The notes beneath the pieces are model-generated. The model was not told where the DNA came from. It saw only the letters and a program-made list of their open reading frames with translations, and ran no database searches. Positions 27,501 through 35,784 of a stretch of DNA of 64,000 nt are shown piece by piece. The position numbers and the translations under genes are program-made. Source of the DNA: Thermoleptolyngbya sichuanensis A183 (lineage in GTDB: Bacteria; Cyanobacteriota; Cyanobacteriia; Elainellales; Elainellaceae); contig NZ_CP053661.1 in NCBI RefSeq assembly GCF_013177315.1, forward strand, positions 3,100,001 through 3,164,000. Reading direction: 5' to 3'. Each line of letters starts with the position of its first letter. Position 1 is the first letter of the stretch.

Positions 27501-28709
27501 GTGAAACTTTGCATTGTGACGCATCGGGTGGTTCCAGGAGACGGGCAGGGGCGCGTCAACTACGCCATTGTGCAGCACGCGCTGGCAGTAGGGCATTCGG
27601 TAACGCTGCTGGCCAGCGAGGTTGCGCCAGACTTGGTGCCGCATCCGGGGGTGACTTGGGTGGCAATTCCGTCCGAGGGGCTGCCGACCGAGTTGCTAAG
27701 AAACTTGGTGTTTTCCTGGCACAGTCGGCGCTGGCTGACAAAGCACGCGGTCGAGTTCGATGTGATTAAGCTCAACGGCGCGATTACCGATTTTCCGGCA
27801 GGGGTCAACGCGGTGCATTTTGTCCACCATGACTGGCTGCGATTCGCGAAGCAATCCCTGCGGGAATCGTCCGCCAATCACCCTCCTGGACTGCGGGGTC
27901 TGTATCAGCGGCTCTACACCCTCCTGAATGCCCATTGGGAAAAACAGGCATTTCAACAGGCGACGGTTTTGGTGGCGGTTTCTCAGCAGGTCAAGCAGGG
28001 GCTGCTGAGGCTAGGAGTGCCTGCGTCGAAGATTCGAGTCGTGCTAAACGGAGTGGATGCCACAGAGTTTGTGCCGGGTTCTGTGGAGCGCGATCGCTGG
28101 GGACTGCCGGGGAACGTGCCGATGGGCCTATTTGCAGGAGATATCAAAACGCCGCGCAAAAACCTAGACACTGTGCTTCGCGCCCTAGCTCAGGTGGCTG
28201 GGCTGCATCTGGCAGTGGCGGGCGATCTGCAGGGCAGCCCCTATCCCCGCTTGGCACAGGATTTGGGGGTGGGCGATCGCGTTCATTTTTTGGGTTATCG
28301 CCGCGACCTCAAGGATCTGATGCAAGCCGCCGACCTGTTCATTTTTCCATCCCGATACGAAGCCTGTTCGCTCGTGCTGCTAGAAGCCATGGCCACCGGA
28401 CTGCCAGTGGTGACTGCGGCAACCACGGGCGGCGCAGAAATCGTCACCCCCGACTGCGGCGTGGTGCTGCCCGACCCCAACGACGTGGAGCATCTGGCCC
28501 AAACGCTGAACGCGCTGATTGCCGACTCCACGCGGCGATCGCAACTGGGCCAGGCGGCCCGTCGCCGCGCCGAAGCCCACACCTGGAGCGCAATGGCGCA
28601 GCAATATTTGGACTTGTTTGACGCGCTGTGCTGCCCTGCCGCTGCTGATCATCCCCAAACTGCCAACCATGAAACTTACCGTCATCATTCCCACCTACTG
28701 CCGCGCTGA
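27501..28709 (+). CDS. Glycosyltransferase family 4 (GT4)
   Basis: The 402-residue GT-B protein has an N-terminal RVVPGDGQGRVNYAIVQHA loop. The donor domain contains KIRVVLNGVDATEFVPG, GLFAGDIKTPRKNLDTVLRA, RVHFLGYRRDLKDLMQAAD and the EX7E motif in SRYEACSLVLLEAMATGLPVV. It probably adds a hexose to the EPS repeat unit. The start is GTG at 27501, supported by GGAGG a few bases upstream. Its last 41 bases overlap the next glycosyltransferase, implying translational coupling; the C-terminal tail (TANHETYRHHSHLLPR) is unconserved and arises from that overlap. Confidence 0.9.
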   Translation: MKLCIVTHRVVPGDGQGRVNYAIVQHALAVGHSVTLLASEVAPDLVPHPGVTWVAIPSEGLPTELLRNLVFSWHSRRWLTKHAVEFDVIKLNGAITDFPAGVNAVHFVHHDWLRFAKQSLRESSANHPPGLRGLYQRLYTLLNAHWEKQAFQQATVLVAVSQQVKQGLLRLGVPASKIRVVLNGVDATEFVPGSVERDRWGLPGNVPMGLFAGDIKTPRKNLDTVLRALAQVAGLHLAVAGDLQGSPYPRLAQDLGVGDRVHFLGYRRDLKDLMQAADLFIFPSRYEACSLVLLEAMATGLPVVTAATTGGAEIVTPDCGVVLPDPNDVEHLAQTLNALIADSTRRSQLGQAARRRAEAHTWSAMAQQYLDLFDALCCPAAADHPQTANHETYRHHSHLLPR

Positions 28710-29661
28710 CGACCTGCGGCGCTGTCTGGCGGCCCTGGCTGAGCAAGTGCGATCGCCCGATGAGGTGATCGTGGTGGTGCGCGAGACGGATTGCGACACC
28801 TGGAGTTTTCTAGCGTCTGAGAAGAGTTTCCCCTTGCGAAACTTGCAGCCCAATTTGCGAACGCTGAGCGTGGCTCTGCCGGGAGTAGTAGCGGCGATGA
28901 ATCGGGGCTTGGACGCTGCCCAGGGCGATGTGGTTTGCTTTACAGACGACGACGCTGCGCCCCACCCGGACTGGCTACAGCGCATCGAGCAGCATTTCCT
29001 GGCCGATCCCCACTTGGGCGGACTGGGCGGGCGCGATCGCATCCAGCACTTGCCCGAATCTCTGACCGGCCGGCCCTGCACCGTGGGCAAGCTGCAATGG
29101 TTTGGTCGGCCCATCGGCAACCATCACCTGTGCATGGGCGCGGCGCGAGAGGTCGATATTCTCAAAGGCGTGAACATGAGCTTCCGACGAACGGCGATCG
29201 CCCACCGACGATTCGACACCCGGATGCGCGGCTCTGGGGCCCAGGTTCACTTTGAACTGGCCTTTAGTCTGGCGCTGCGGCGCGACGGCTGGCGACTGGT
29301 CTACGATCCCGCAGTCCTGGTCAATCACTACCCCGCCCCCCGGCATGACGAAGACCAGCGCCACCAGTTCAGCGCGATCGCCCGCCAAAACGCCGTCCAC
29401 AACGAAACCCTGGCGCTGCTGGAACACTTGCCACCTGTGCAAAGAGGGATATTCTTGCTCTACGCCGTGCTACTGGGGCATCGGGATGCCTTTGGGCTGG
29501 CCCAGTTGGTGCGCTATTTTCCGCAACAGCGCGATTTAGCCATGCGTCAGTGGGCGGCGGCCATGCAGGGGCGCTGGCAGGGCGTTCAGACCTGGTGGAA
29601 AAGCCGAAAGCGGGGTCTGGGAACGGGGGTTGGGGGGCAGGAGTTGGAGATGGGAGGGTAG
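28669..29661 (+). CDS. Glycosyltransferase family 2 (GT2)
   Basis: The ATG at 28669 gives a 330-residue GT-A enzyme starting MKLTVIIPTYCRADDLRRCL. The open frame extends 50 codons upstream, but that part lies inside the preceding gene in another frame and is not protein-like. DVVCFTDDDAAPHPDW contains the DxD region and VDILKGVNMSFRR the family's acceptor-loop pattern. The last 50 residues are basic and aromatic, then glycine-rich (GLGTGVGGQELEMGG). It overlaps the preceding GT4 by 41 bases. Donor and acceptor are unknown. Confidence 0.88.
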   Translation: MKLTVIIPTYCRADDLRRCLAALAEQVRSPDEVIVVVRETDCDTWSFLASEKSFPLRNLQPNLRTLSVALPGVVAAMNRGLDAAQGDVVCFTDDDAAPHPDWLQRIEQHFLADPHLGGLGGRDRIQHLPESLTGRPCTVGKLQWFGRPIGNHHLCMGAAREVDILKGVNMSFRRTAIAHRRFDTRMRGSGAQVHFELAFSLALRRDGWRLVYDPAVLVNHYPAPRHDEDQRHQFSAIARQNAVHNETLALLEHLPPVQRGIFLLYAVLLGHRDAFGLAQLVRYFPQQRDLAMRQWAAAMQGRWQGVQTWWKSRKRGLGTGVGGQELEMGG

Positions 29662-29663
29662 AG

Positions 29664-29706
29664 AAGGATTTTGGATTGGGGATTGTGGATTTTGGATTGG
29701 GGGTTG
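29664..29706. repeat. GGATTTT-type low-complexity tract
   Basis: Right after a glycosyltransferase stop codon the sequence reads GATTTTGGATTGGGGATTGTGGATTTTGGATTGGGGG, an irregular tandem array of seven- to nine-base units. The same wording recurs at about 6528-6546 and, more strongly, at 52517-52600, with the reverse complement at about 39175-39197. It looks like a dispersed short tandem repeat family of this genome. Confidence 0.7.
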
Positions 29707-29809
29707 GGTGGTTGGATGGGTTGACTGAGTATGTCTTCTGTGTGTGAGGGTGCGTGAGCCGCCTGCCGTTTTGCCTGCGTTTTGCCAACGTTTTGCCTGC
29801 GTTTTGCCT

Positions 29810-31228
29810 ATGGAAGTCATTTCGAGTCCGCAGCCGAGTGCCAGTCAGTCCTTACCCGGATGGATTGCGATCGCCGGGGTGTTTGGCATTGCCACGCTGG
29901 GGGCCCTGGTAGGGGCAGGGAGCCTGGTGCGGCTGTTTTTTCCGGCCTCGGCGCTGCTGGTGGCGGTGTTGCTCTACTTCCGCTATCCGCTGCTCTACGT
30001 TGGGTTTGCCTGGTGGGTCTGGTTTCTCACACCGCTGCTGCGGCGCGTCAGCGACTACAACAGCTTTTGGGATGAAAAGGGCGTGATTCTGCTTGCGCCC
30101 TATCTGGTCACGTTTGTCAGCGTGCTAACGCTGGTGCGCTATCTGCCCCGCACGTCGAAAATTGGCGGACTGCCCTTTGTGCTGGCAATGGCGAGTGTAG
30201 TCTATGCCTTTTTGATCGGACTCATTCTCGATAATCCGCCGCTTGCCGTGGTTCGCTCTTTCCTAGACTGGATTTGCCCAATTCTGTTTGGCTTTCATCT
30301 GTTTGCAAACTGGCGCGACTATCCCAGCTACCGCAGCAATTTCCAGCGTGTATTTCTCTGGTGTGTCTTGCTCACAGGGCTGTACGGCATCTACCAATTC
30401 ATGGTTGCGCCGCCGTGGGACGGTTTTTGGCTAATTCGCACCAAGCTGGTCAGCTTTGGCAAGCCCGAACCGTTTGAAATCCGCGTCTGGAGCACCATGC
30501 ACTCGCCCGGTCCGTTTGCGGTGGTGATGATGGCAGGGCTGCTGCTGCTGTTTTCGGAGCGCAGCGTATTGGGTATTCCAGCAGCCGTCAGCGGCTACCT
30601 GTCTATTCTGCTCAGCATGGTGCGCTCGGCCTGGGGCGGCTGGGTGGCGGGGCTGCTGGCGGCCTTTGCCTCTACCACGCCCAAGTATCAAATGCGGCTG
30701 GTGGTCACGATTTTGGTGCTGGTGCTGTGCGTCACGCCGCTGACGGCAATGGAGCCGTTTGATGAGGTGATTAGCGAACGGGTCGAGTCGATTTCTAACC
30801 TCGCCCGCGACCAGAGTTTTCGCGATCGCTCTCGCAACCACGACCGCGACTTCAACGTGGCCATTACGCGGGGACTGGGGCGCGGCATGGGCAGTACGTG
30901 GATTGTGAATGAGCGCAACGGCAAGCTGGAAATGATTGTGCTGGACAGCGCCATTCTCGACATTTTCTTCACGCTGGGCTGGGCGGGTGCGCTGCCCTAC
31001 TTGGGGGGAGTGATCTTCCTGCTCGTCAGCCTGTTCAAAGATTCTGCTGCCCGTTCCGACCCGTTTGCCAGCACTGCACGGGGCATTTCGCTGGCAGTGT
31101 TTTTTCAGTTTATTTTTAGCAGCGTCATGCTGGGCCTGTCGGGCATGATTCTGTGGGGCTTTATGGGCATCGCCCTGGCCGCCAGCCGCTATCATCGCCA
31201 TCGCAAAAATCTGCTGAAGGTGTTGTAA
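29810..31228 (+). CDS. O-antigen polymerase/ligase-like membrane protein
   Basis: The ATG at 29810 gives 472 residues; the frame reaches a GTG at 29744, but that part is encoded by a TTTTGCCTGCG repeat and is unlikely to be translated. The protein has about eleven to twelve helices and one large extracytoplasmic loop (about residues 330-390: EVISERVESISNLARDQSF, SRNHDRDFNVAITRGLGRGM). This is the layout of Wzy/WaaL-type proteins, which link polysaccharide repeat units using undecaprenyl carriers. SMVRSAWGGWVAGLLAA in a helix is typical of this clan. It ends the second EPS locus; its stop codon is one base before the left end of the first IS copy. Confidence 0.82.
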   Translation: MEVISSPQPSASQSLPGWIAIAGVFGIATLGALVGAGSLVRLFFPASALLVAVLLYFRYPLLYVGFAWWVWFLTPLLRRVSDYNSFWDEKGVILLAPYLVTFVSVLTLVRYLPRTSKIGGLPFVLAMASVVYAFLIGLILDNPPLAVVRSFLDWICPILFGFHLFANWRDYPSYRSNFQRVFLWCVLLTGLYGIYQFMVAPPWDGFWLIRTKLVSFGKPEPFEIRVWSTMHSPGPFAVVMMAGLLLLFSERSVLGIPAAVSGYLSILLSMVRSAWGGWVAGLLAAFASTTPKYQMRLVVTILVLVLCVTPLTAMEPFDEVISERVESISNLARDQSFRDRSRNHDRDFNVAITRGLGRGMGSTWIVNERNGKLEMIVLDSAILDIFFTLGWAGALPYLGGVIFLLVSLFKDSAARSDPFASTARGISLAVFFQFIFSSVMLGLSGMILWGFMGIALAASRYHRHRKNLLKVL

Positions 31229-31229
31229 G

Positions 31230-32746
31230 CTTTAGTTTGGACTAACTGGCATCACAATAATGCTCAACAGGATGCCATAAAGAATCTGCTCAACCGTTCA
31301 TAACAGTTGAACTTAAGGAATTGGATACAATCCTGCTCGCAGTTAAGCTGCTGTTGCAACCGGACTGTTCAGGGATTGTTCGGATGTCTTGCGTTTCGAG
31401 GCTCGTTTTTTGACCATCGGATAGCAGGGACGAGGAGTTGGCTTGTGCCCCTTGCCTCGTCCTGGCGATTTACCACGAGGTTTAGGCGCAGGAGCAGGGG
31501 TGCCAATCGCTGCCAAAATGCCTGCAAACGCTTGTGCGACCCGACCCGGAGTCAACGTTTCTTGCGGTGCCTGCCAGGGCAAGGGGTGGTCAGTACAGTC
31601 CTTTCGCGCTAACCACAACTGCCAACTGAGCAACGGCATCAGGCTGCTCCACTGTTCGGTTGCCGATACAGAACTGAACTGGGGATGTGTCCAATATAGC
31701 CTCTGCTTGGCAAAGCGATACCAGTGTTCAATGGCAAAGCGACAGAGGTAGTGCAACCACAGGGTTTCTAACGGAGGCATCTGCTCACCCAGCCAAACTA
31801 ACCACAAAGGAGCCAAGCGTCGCGTGCTGCTCTGTGTCTCCAGCACCTCCACGCGCAACACTTCCATTGCCCGTTTGGGGGATTTGCGGAAATGGTATGC
31901 ACTCCAACGACTGACCCGCACTCGTCCCCAGTTGGGATCATCGACTTCAACGGTTTCGACCGGGACACTCCAAGTGTCAGGGTCATTGAGTTTCATCTTA
32001 TGTCCATGCTTGGCAGGTGCGCCTCGCCCTCGATACGCTGGGGGCGCGCCATAGACACATCGATTGGATGTAACCCGCAGCAGCAAGTCTGCCTCAATCC
32101 CTGCCGTTTGGTTGACAAAACTGGCATTGCCGTACCCTCGGTCGTAGATCGCCAACGGACGCACCGCTAACTGCCGAGTCACTTGTTTGAGTTGGAATGC
32201 CGCTTTACTGGCGGGTGTTTCAAAGCTGGTGATGCGCTCATGCCGCAATGGTAATGCCCAACTGCCCCTGTCTTCAGCAATCCAGGCTAAGGTACTGTAG
32301 TTTTGTCCGGCTATCGGGGCATGTCCTGTTCTGCCTGATAAGGTGCGGTCTTTCAAACGCCTGGCAGCAGGACGGTTCCACCGACTCGCATCACCTGCCA
32401 ACAACGGTTGCTGCTGAGTCGGTATCTGCTGCACCAACAGCTTCAGCACCTTTGATCGGGGTAGGCGGCTATCGCGCAACGCTTCATAGGTGCTCGACCA
32501 CTGGCGACGAAAGACAGGACTCTGCGATAGCCTCACAAACGACACGATGCACGCACTCACTAACACGGCATCCATCAGATCAAACAGGGCATCTCTGGCG
32601 TTTCCCAAGCTGGCATACAACGTTTGGCGAAATTGCTGAAGTTCGTTGAAAATCATGGGGTCAATGTTGGTTGTACTTCATTGACCTTACGGCAGTCGGT
32701 GCTTCTCATTGACTGCCTTCCTCTTCACCATTAGTCCAAACTAAAG
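31230..32746 (-). mobile_element. Insertion sequence copy 1 (1517 bp, DDE transposase)
   Basis: The ends are 16-bp perfect inverted repeats, CTTTAGTTTGGACTAA at 31230-31245 and its complement at 32731-32746. One transposase gene fills the element on the minus strand. A second copy of the same length and orientation lies at 35711-37227; comparing the two I found one difference (A at 31744, G at 36225). No direct duplication of the target is seen at the borders (GTAAG outside left, GGAAA outside right). The family is probably IS701/IS4-like from the transposase motifs; it is not assigned to a named IS. Confidence 0.93.
31343..32656 (-). CDS. Transposase of IS copy 1 (DDE, IS701/IS4-like)
   Basis: This 437-residue transposase has a plausible DDE triad: Asp89 in LLAGDASRW, Asp172 in LAIYDRGYGN and Glu310 in RFAIEHWYRFAKQRL, the last having the E-x-x-Y...K spacing of IS4-clan enzymes. 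The C-terminus is basic (KPRGKSPGRGKGHKP, MVKKRASKRKTSEQ), suited to DNA binding. Residue 305 is Cys here but Arg in copy 2, five positions before the catalytic Glu. The gene is intact with ATG at 32656. Family naming is from memory (NF041680-type) and should be treated as tentative. Confidence 0.9.
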   Translation of the reverse strand: MIFNELQQFRQTLYASLGNARDALFDLMDAVLVSACIVSFVRLSQSPVFRRQWSSTYEALRDSRLPRSKVLKLLVQQIPTQQQPLLAGDASRWNRPAARRLKDRTLSGRTGHAPIAGQNYSTLAWIAEDRGSWALPLRHERITSFETPASKAAFQLKQVTRQLAVRPLAIYDRGYGNASFVNQTAGIEADLLLRVTSNRCVYGAPPAYRGRGAPAKHGHKMKLNDPDTWSVPVETVEVDDPNWGRVRVSRWSAYHFRKSPKRAMEVLRVEVLETQSSTRRLAPLWLVWLGEQMPPLETLWLHYLCRFAIEHWYRFAKQRLYWTHPQFSSVSATEQWSSLMPLLSWQLWLARKDCTDHPLPWQAPQETLTPGRVAQAFAGILAAIGTPAPAPKPRGKSPGRGKGHKPTPRPCYPMVKKRASKRKTSEQSLNSPVATAA

Positions 32747-32755
32747 GGAAACTCT

Positions 32756-33319
32756 ATGGGCAATCAATACTCGTTTGTTGGCGGAACGCGAGGACTGTGG
32801 CGGGTGCAAGAGGTTCGACCAGTCGCAGGGGCTGGCCTAGCCCCAGTGAAGCGGCTTGATATTGTAAACGGGGCGATCGCCCCACCGCCACCCGACAGCG
32901 CCTGGGTGCTTCGCAGCTTTGCCAGCAATGTCCGCTATGCCAAGCGGGATGAACTAGATACGCTCCGTGCAGTGCAGCCCGACCTCAACCGGGCAGAAGC
33001 CGTCTCCGCTGTGCTGATCCCCATTAAAAAATCGGCTCAGTGGTGGGACATGGCGCAAGACGAGCGCCGTGCCATTTTTGAGGAACAGTCTCACCATACG
33101 GCCGTCGGGCTGGAGTATCTGCCGGGGGTGGCCCGTCGCCTGCTCCACTGCCGCGACCTAGGGGAACCGTTCGACTTCCTCACCTGGTTTGAGTTTGCAC
33201 CAGAACACACTGCCGCGTTTGATCAACTGCTGGTGCGGATGCGGGCTAGCAAGGAATGGGACTATGTGGAGCGGGAAGTGGAAGTGCGCCTAGAGCGCGA
33301 CGACGCAGCGCAAACCTGA
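32756..33319 (+). CDS. Chlorite dismutase family heme protein (short, clade 2 type)
   Basis: The 187-residue product matches the short cyanobacterial chlorite dismutase family (Cld, about 182 residues). YSFVGGTRGLWRV opens the family and LPGVARRLLHCRDLGEPFDF with LTWFEF is its core. His114 (SHHTAVG), Arg127 (GVARRLL) and Glu167 (RASKEWDY) fall at the numbers I remember for the proximal His, distal Arg and His-partner Glu of the Cyanothece enzyme, so heme binding and chlorite breakdown are plausible. The physiological role in cyanobacteria is unclear. The ATG at 32756 starts nine bases after the IS end, so the original promoter has been separated from the gene. A truncated N-terminus is unlikely because length matches. 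Confidence 0.85.
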   Translation: MGNQYSFVGGTRGLWRVQEVRPVAGAGLAPVKRLDIVNGAIAPPPPDSAWVLRSFASNVRYAKRDELDTLRAVQPDLNRAEAVSAVLIPIKKSAQWWDMAQDERRAIFEEQSHHTAVGLEYLPGVARRLLHCRDLGEPFDFLTWFEFAPEHTAAFDQLLVRMRASKEWDYVEREVEVRLERDDAAQT

Positions 33320-33478
33320 ACACTCGCCCTGCCGACGCAGCCTCACGCCCACAAAAGCCTAATGCAGACCAGCAAGCCGGCCAGCAAGCAAATCCAACAA
33401 GTTTGGCAACGACCATTACAAACCGATGATCCCGGTGTATGATTTGCTGGAATTTTGGTCTTGTTTGGGAGAAGGGAT

Positions 33479-34621
33479 ATGGGTTTGGTAACGGCTCCCC
33501 CGGCGCTGCTGGTGTTGGCGGATGGCACGGTGTTTCGCGGGTTTTCCTTTGGCGCGGCGGGCACCAGCATCGGCGAGGTGGTGTTCAACACGGGTATGAC
33601 GGGATATCAAGAAGTCCTGACTGATCCCAGCTATCGCGGGCAGATTGTCACCTTTACCTATCCCGAACTAGGCAATACGGGGGTGAACCCGGAGGATGAG
33701 GAATCGGCGGGGCCTCAGGTGAAGGGGGCGATCGCCCGCAATATCTGCCCCCGTCCGAGCAACTGGCGCTCCACCCAATCCCTCCCAGACTACCTCAAGC
33801 AGCACCACATTCCGGGCATCTACGGCATCGACACCCGTGCCCTCACCCGCAAGCTGCGCTCCGTCGGCGCGATGAATGGCGGCCTCTCCACCGAAATTCT
33901 CGACCCGGCGGAATTGCTGATGCAGGTGCAGGAAGCCCCCAGCATGGCCGGGCTAAACCTGGTCAAGGACGTGACCACGCGGGAAATTTACGAATGGAGC
34001 GAGCCGACCCCGCCAGAGTGGGAATTTAGCGAAGGCGTAGCAAAATCGCCAGAGCCGCTGACCGTGGTCGCAATTGACTTTGGCGTAAAGCGCAATATTC
34101 TACGGCGGCTGGCCAGCTACGGCTGCCGGGTGATTGTTGTGCCTGCCGACACGCCGCCCGAAACCATCCTGAGCTACAACCCGGACGGCATTTTCCTGTC
34201 TAACGGGCCGGGCGACCCCGCCGCCAACACCGACGGCATTGAAACCACCAAAGCCTTGCTCAAGGCCCAAAAGCCTGTCTTTGGCATCTGCATGGGCCAC
34301 CAGATTCTCGGTCTGTCGATGGGCGGCGAGTCCTTCAAGCTCAAGTTTGGCCATCGCGGGCTAAACCAGCCAGCGGGCTTGCGGCAAAAGGTGGAAATTA
34401 CCAGCCAGAATCACGGCTTTGCCATCGCCCAGGAGTCGCTCCCCGATGCCGAGGTAGAAATTACCCACCTGAACCTGAACGATCGCACGGTGGCTGGCCT
34501 GCGCCATAAGACGCTGCCGATGTTCTCGGTGCAATATCACCCCGAAGCCAGCCCCGGCCCCCACGATGCCGATTATCTGTTTGAGCAGTTTGTTCGCCAG
34601 ATGCGCGAGAGCAAGGCATAG
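33479..34621 (+). CDS. carA: Carbamoyl-phosphate synthase small subunit
   Basis: This subunit releases ammonia from glutamine for the large subunit CarB, making carbamoyl phosphate for arginine and pyrimidines. The N-terminal CPSase domain ([34 protein letters not shown]) precedes a class I glutamine amidotransferase with nucleophile Cys271 ([11 protein letters not shown]), and His354 and Glu356 ([11 protein letters not shown]). All catalytic residues are present, and 380 residues is normal length. ATG 33479 is preferred over the upstream in-frame ATG 33455 because GGAGAAGG lies just before it. carB is not in the window. The gene lies inside the IS-bracketed block, 21 bases before an MFS transporter gene. 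Confidence 0.96.
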   Translation: MGLVTAPPALLVLADGTVFRGFSFGAAGTSIGEVVFNTGMTGYQEVLTDPSYRGQIVTFTYPELGNTGVNPEDEESAGPQVKGAIARNICPRPSNWRSTQSLPDYLKQHHIPGIYGIDTRALTRKLRSVGAMNGGLSTEILDPAELLMQVQEAPSMAGLNLVKDVTTREIYEWSEPTPPEWEFSEGVAKSPEPLTVVAIDFGVKRNILRRLASYGCRVIVVPADTPPETILSYNPDGIFLSNGPGDPAANTDGIETTKALLKAQKPVFGICMGHQILGLSMGGESFKLKFGHRGLNQPAGLRQKVEITSQNHGFAIAQESLPDAEVEITHLNLNDRTVAGLRHKTLPMFSVQYHPEASPGPHDADYLFEQFVRQMRESKA

Positions 34622-34641
34622 ACCTCGTTTCAGGATCTCTC

Positions 34642-35784
34642 ATGGCGCAACTGTCTTCTCAGCCATCTCCGCGCTGGATTGGGGTGGCGCTCGCCTTCTA
34701 TGCCTTCATTGCCATTGGCATTGCCGAGGGCGGGCTGGGGGTGCTGCTGCCGTCGATTTTGCAGGAATATAGCCTAACAACCGCCAGCGTCACGCTGCTA
34801 TTCGTCAGCCAGATTACAGGCTACATTTTTGCAGCGTTTACCAGCAGCCTGATCAGCAGCAGACTGGGGCTGGCGCGGATGCTGCTGATGGCGGCGGGCA
34901 CGCTGACGCTGGCGCTGGCGATTTATGCGACCTCGCCCGTGTGGGGACTGATGGTGGCAGCCGGGACGCTGCTGGGGCTGGGCATTGGGCTGATCGACGC
35001 GGGCGTAAACACCTACATCGTGCAGGACGAACGCGGCGCATCGCTGATCGGCACGCTGCATGGGTTTTACGGCGTGGGGGCGCTGTCGGGCCCGGCGATC
35101 GCCACGACGCTGCTAGCGATGGGGATGACCTGGCGACAGGTGTATGTCGTGCTGACGGGGGTGGTGGGGCTGCTGATTGTGGCGCTGCTGGCGGTGTTGG
35201 TGATTCGCTATCCGCCGATGCATCTTCGAGGTGTGGCCACCTCCGAAGGAGCGAGTGCGGCGCAAAATCTGGGGCGATCGCTGCGGCATCCGGCGGTTCT
35301 GCTGACGGGGCTACTGCTGCTGGTCTACGTGGGCACGGAAGCGGCGATCGGCAATTGGGCCTACACCGTGCAATCCGTCGGGCGCAGCATGTCCCCCATG
35401 GCCGCGGGCTACGGTGTGGCGGCCTACTGGCTGGGGCTAACGGTGGGGCGGTTTGGTTTGGACTATTGTTTGCGACGGGTGGGGGCCGTGCGGATGATCA
35501 GCCTGTCGCTGACGCTGTTGCTGATTGGGCTATTCGCCTGGTGGCAATTGCCCGATCAGTGGCTCAGCCTGCCGATGATTGGGTTGGCGCTGGCGGCGAT
35601 TTTTCCAGCGACGATCTGGCTGGTTCCCCGGCGGTTGCCTGCGGAACTCGTCCCCGGCGGCATTAGTTTTGCCACCAGTGCGGCCAGCTTTGGCGCGGCG
35701 ATTATTCCCACTTTAGTTTGGACTAACTGGCATCACAATAATGCTCAACAGGATGCCATAAAGAATCTGCTCAACCGTTCATAA
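34642..35784 (+). pseudogene. MFS transporter truncated by IS copy 2
   Basis: The first 356 codons encode a major facilitator protein of about eleven helices: AEGGLGVLLPSILQEY in the first helix-loop, SSLISSRLGLARM after helix 2 (family A-like motif), and GLIDAGVNTYIVQDE in helix 5. At 35711 the IS begins, and the frame then reads through the IS end, adding about 23 foreign residues (LVWTNWHHNNAQQDAIKNLL) before a stop. The normal last helix and tail are missing, and no remnant is seen after the IS at 37228 onward, so the 3' part was deleted. Substrate unknown; the fold resembles sugar or drug porters. The protein is probably non-functional. Confidence 0.85.

Noticed and set aside
30431-31201. 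256-residue minus-strand frame inside the polymerase gene
   Set aside because: It is rich in His, Gln and Arg with no recognisable motif, opposite a well-formed membrane protein.
31307-31612. Plus-strand frames inside both IS copies, seemingly a conserved duplicate gene pair
   Set aside because: They are identical only because the IS is duplicated; they are antisense to the transposase.
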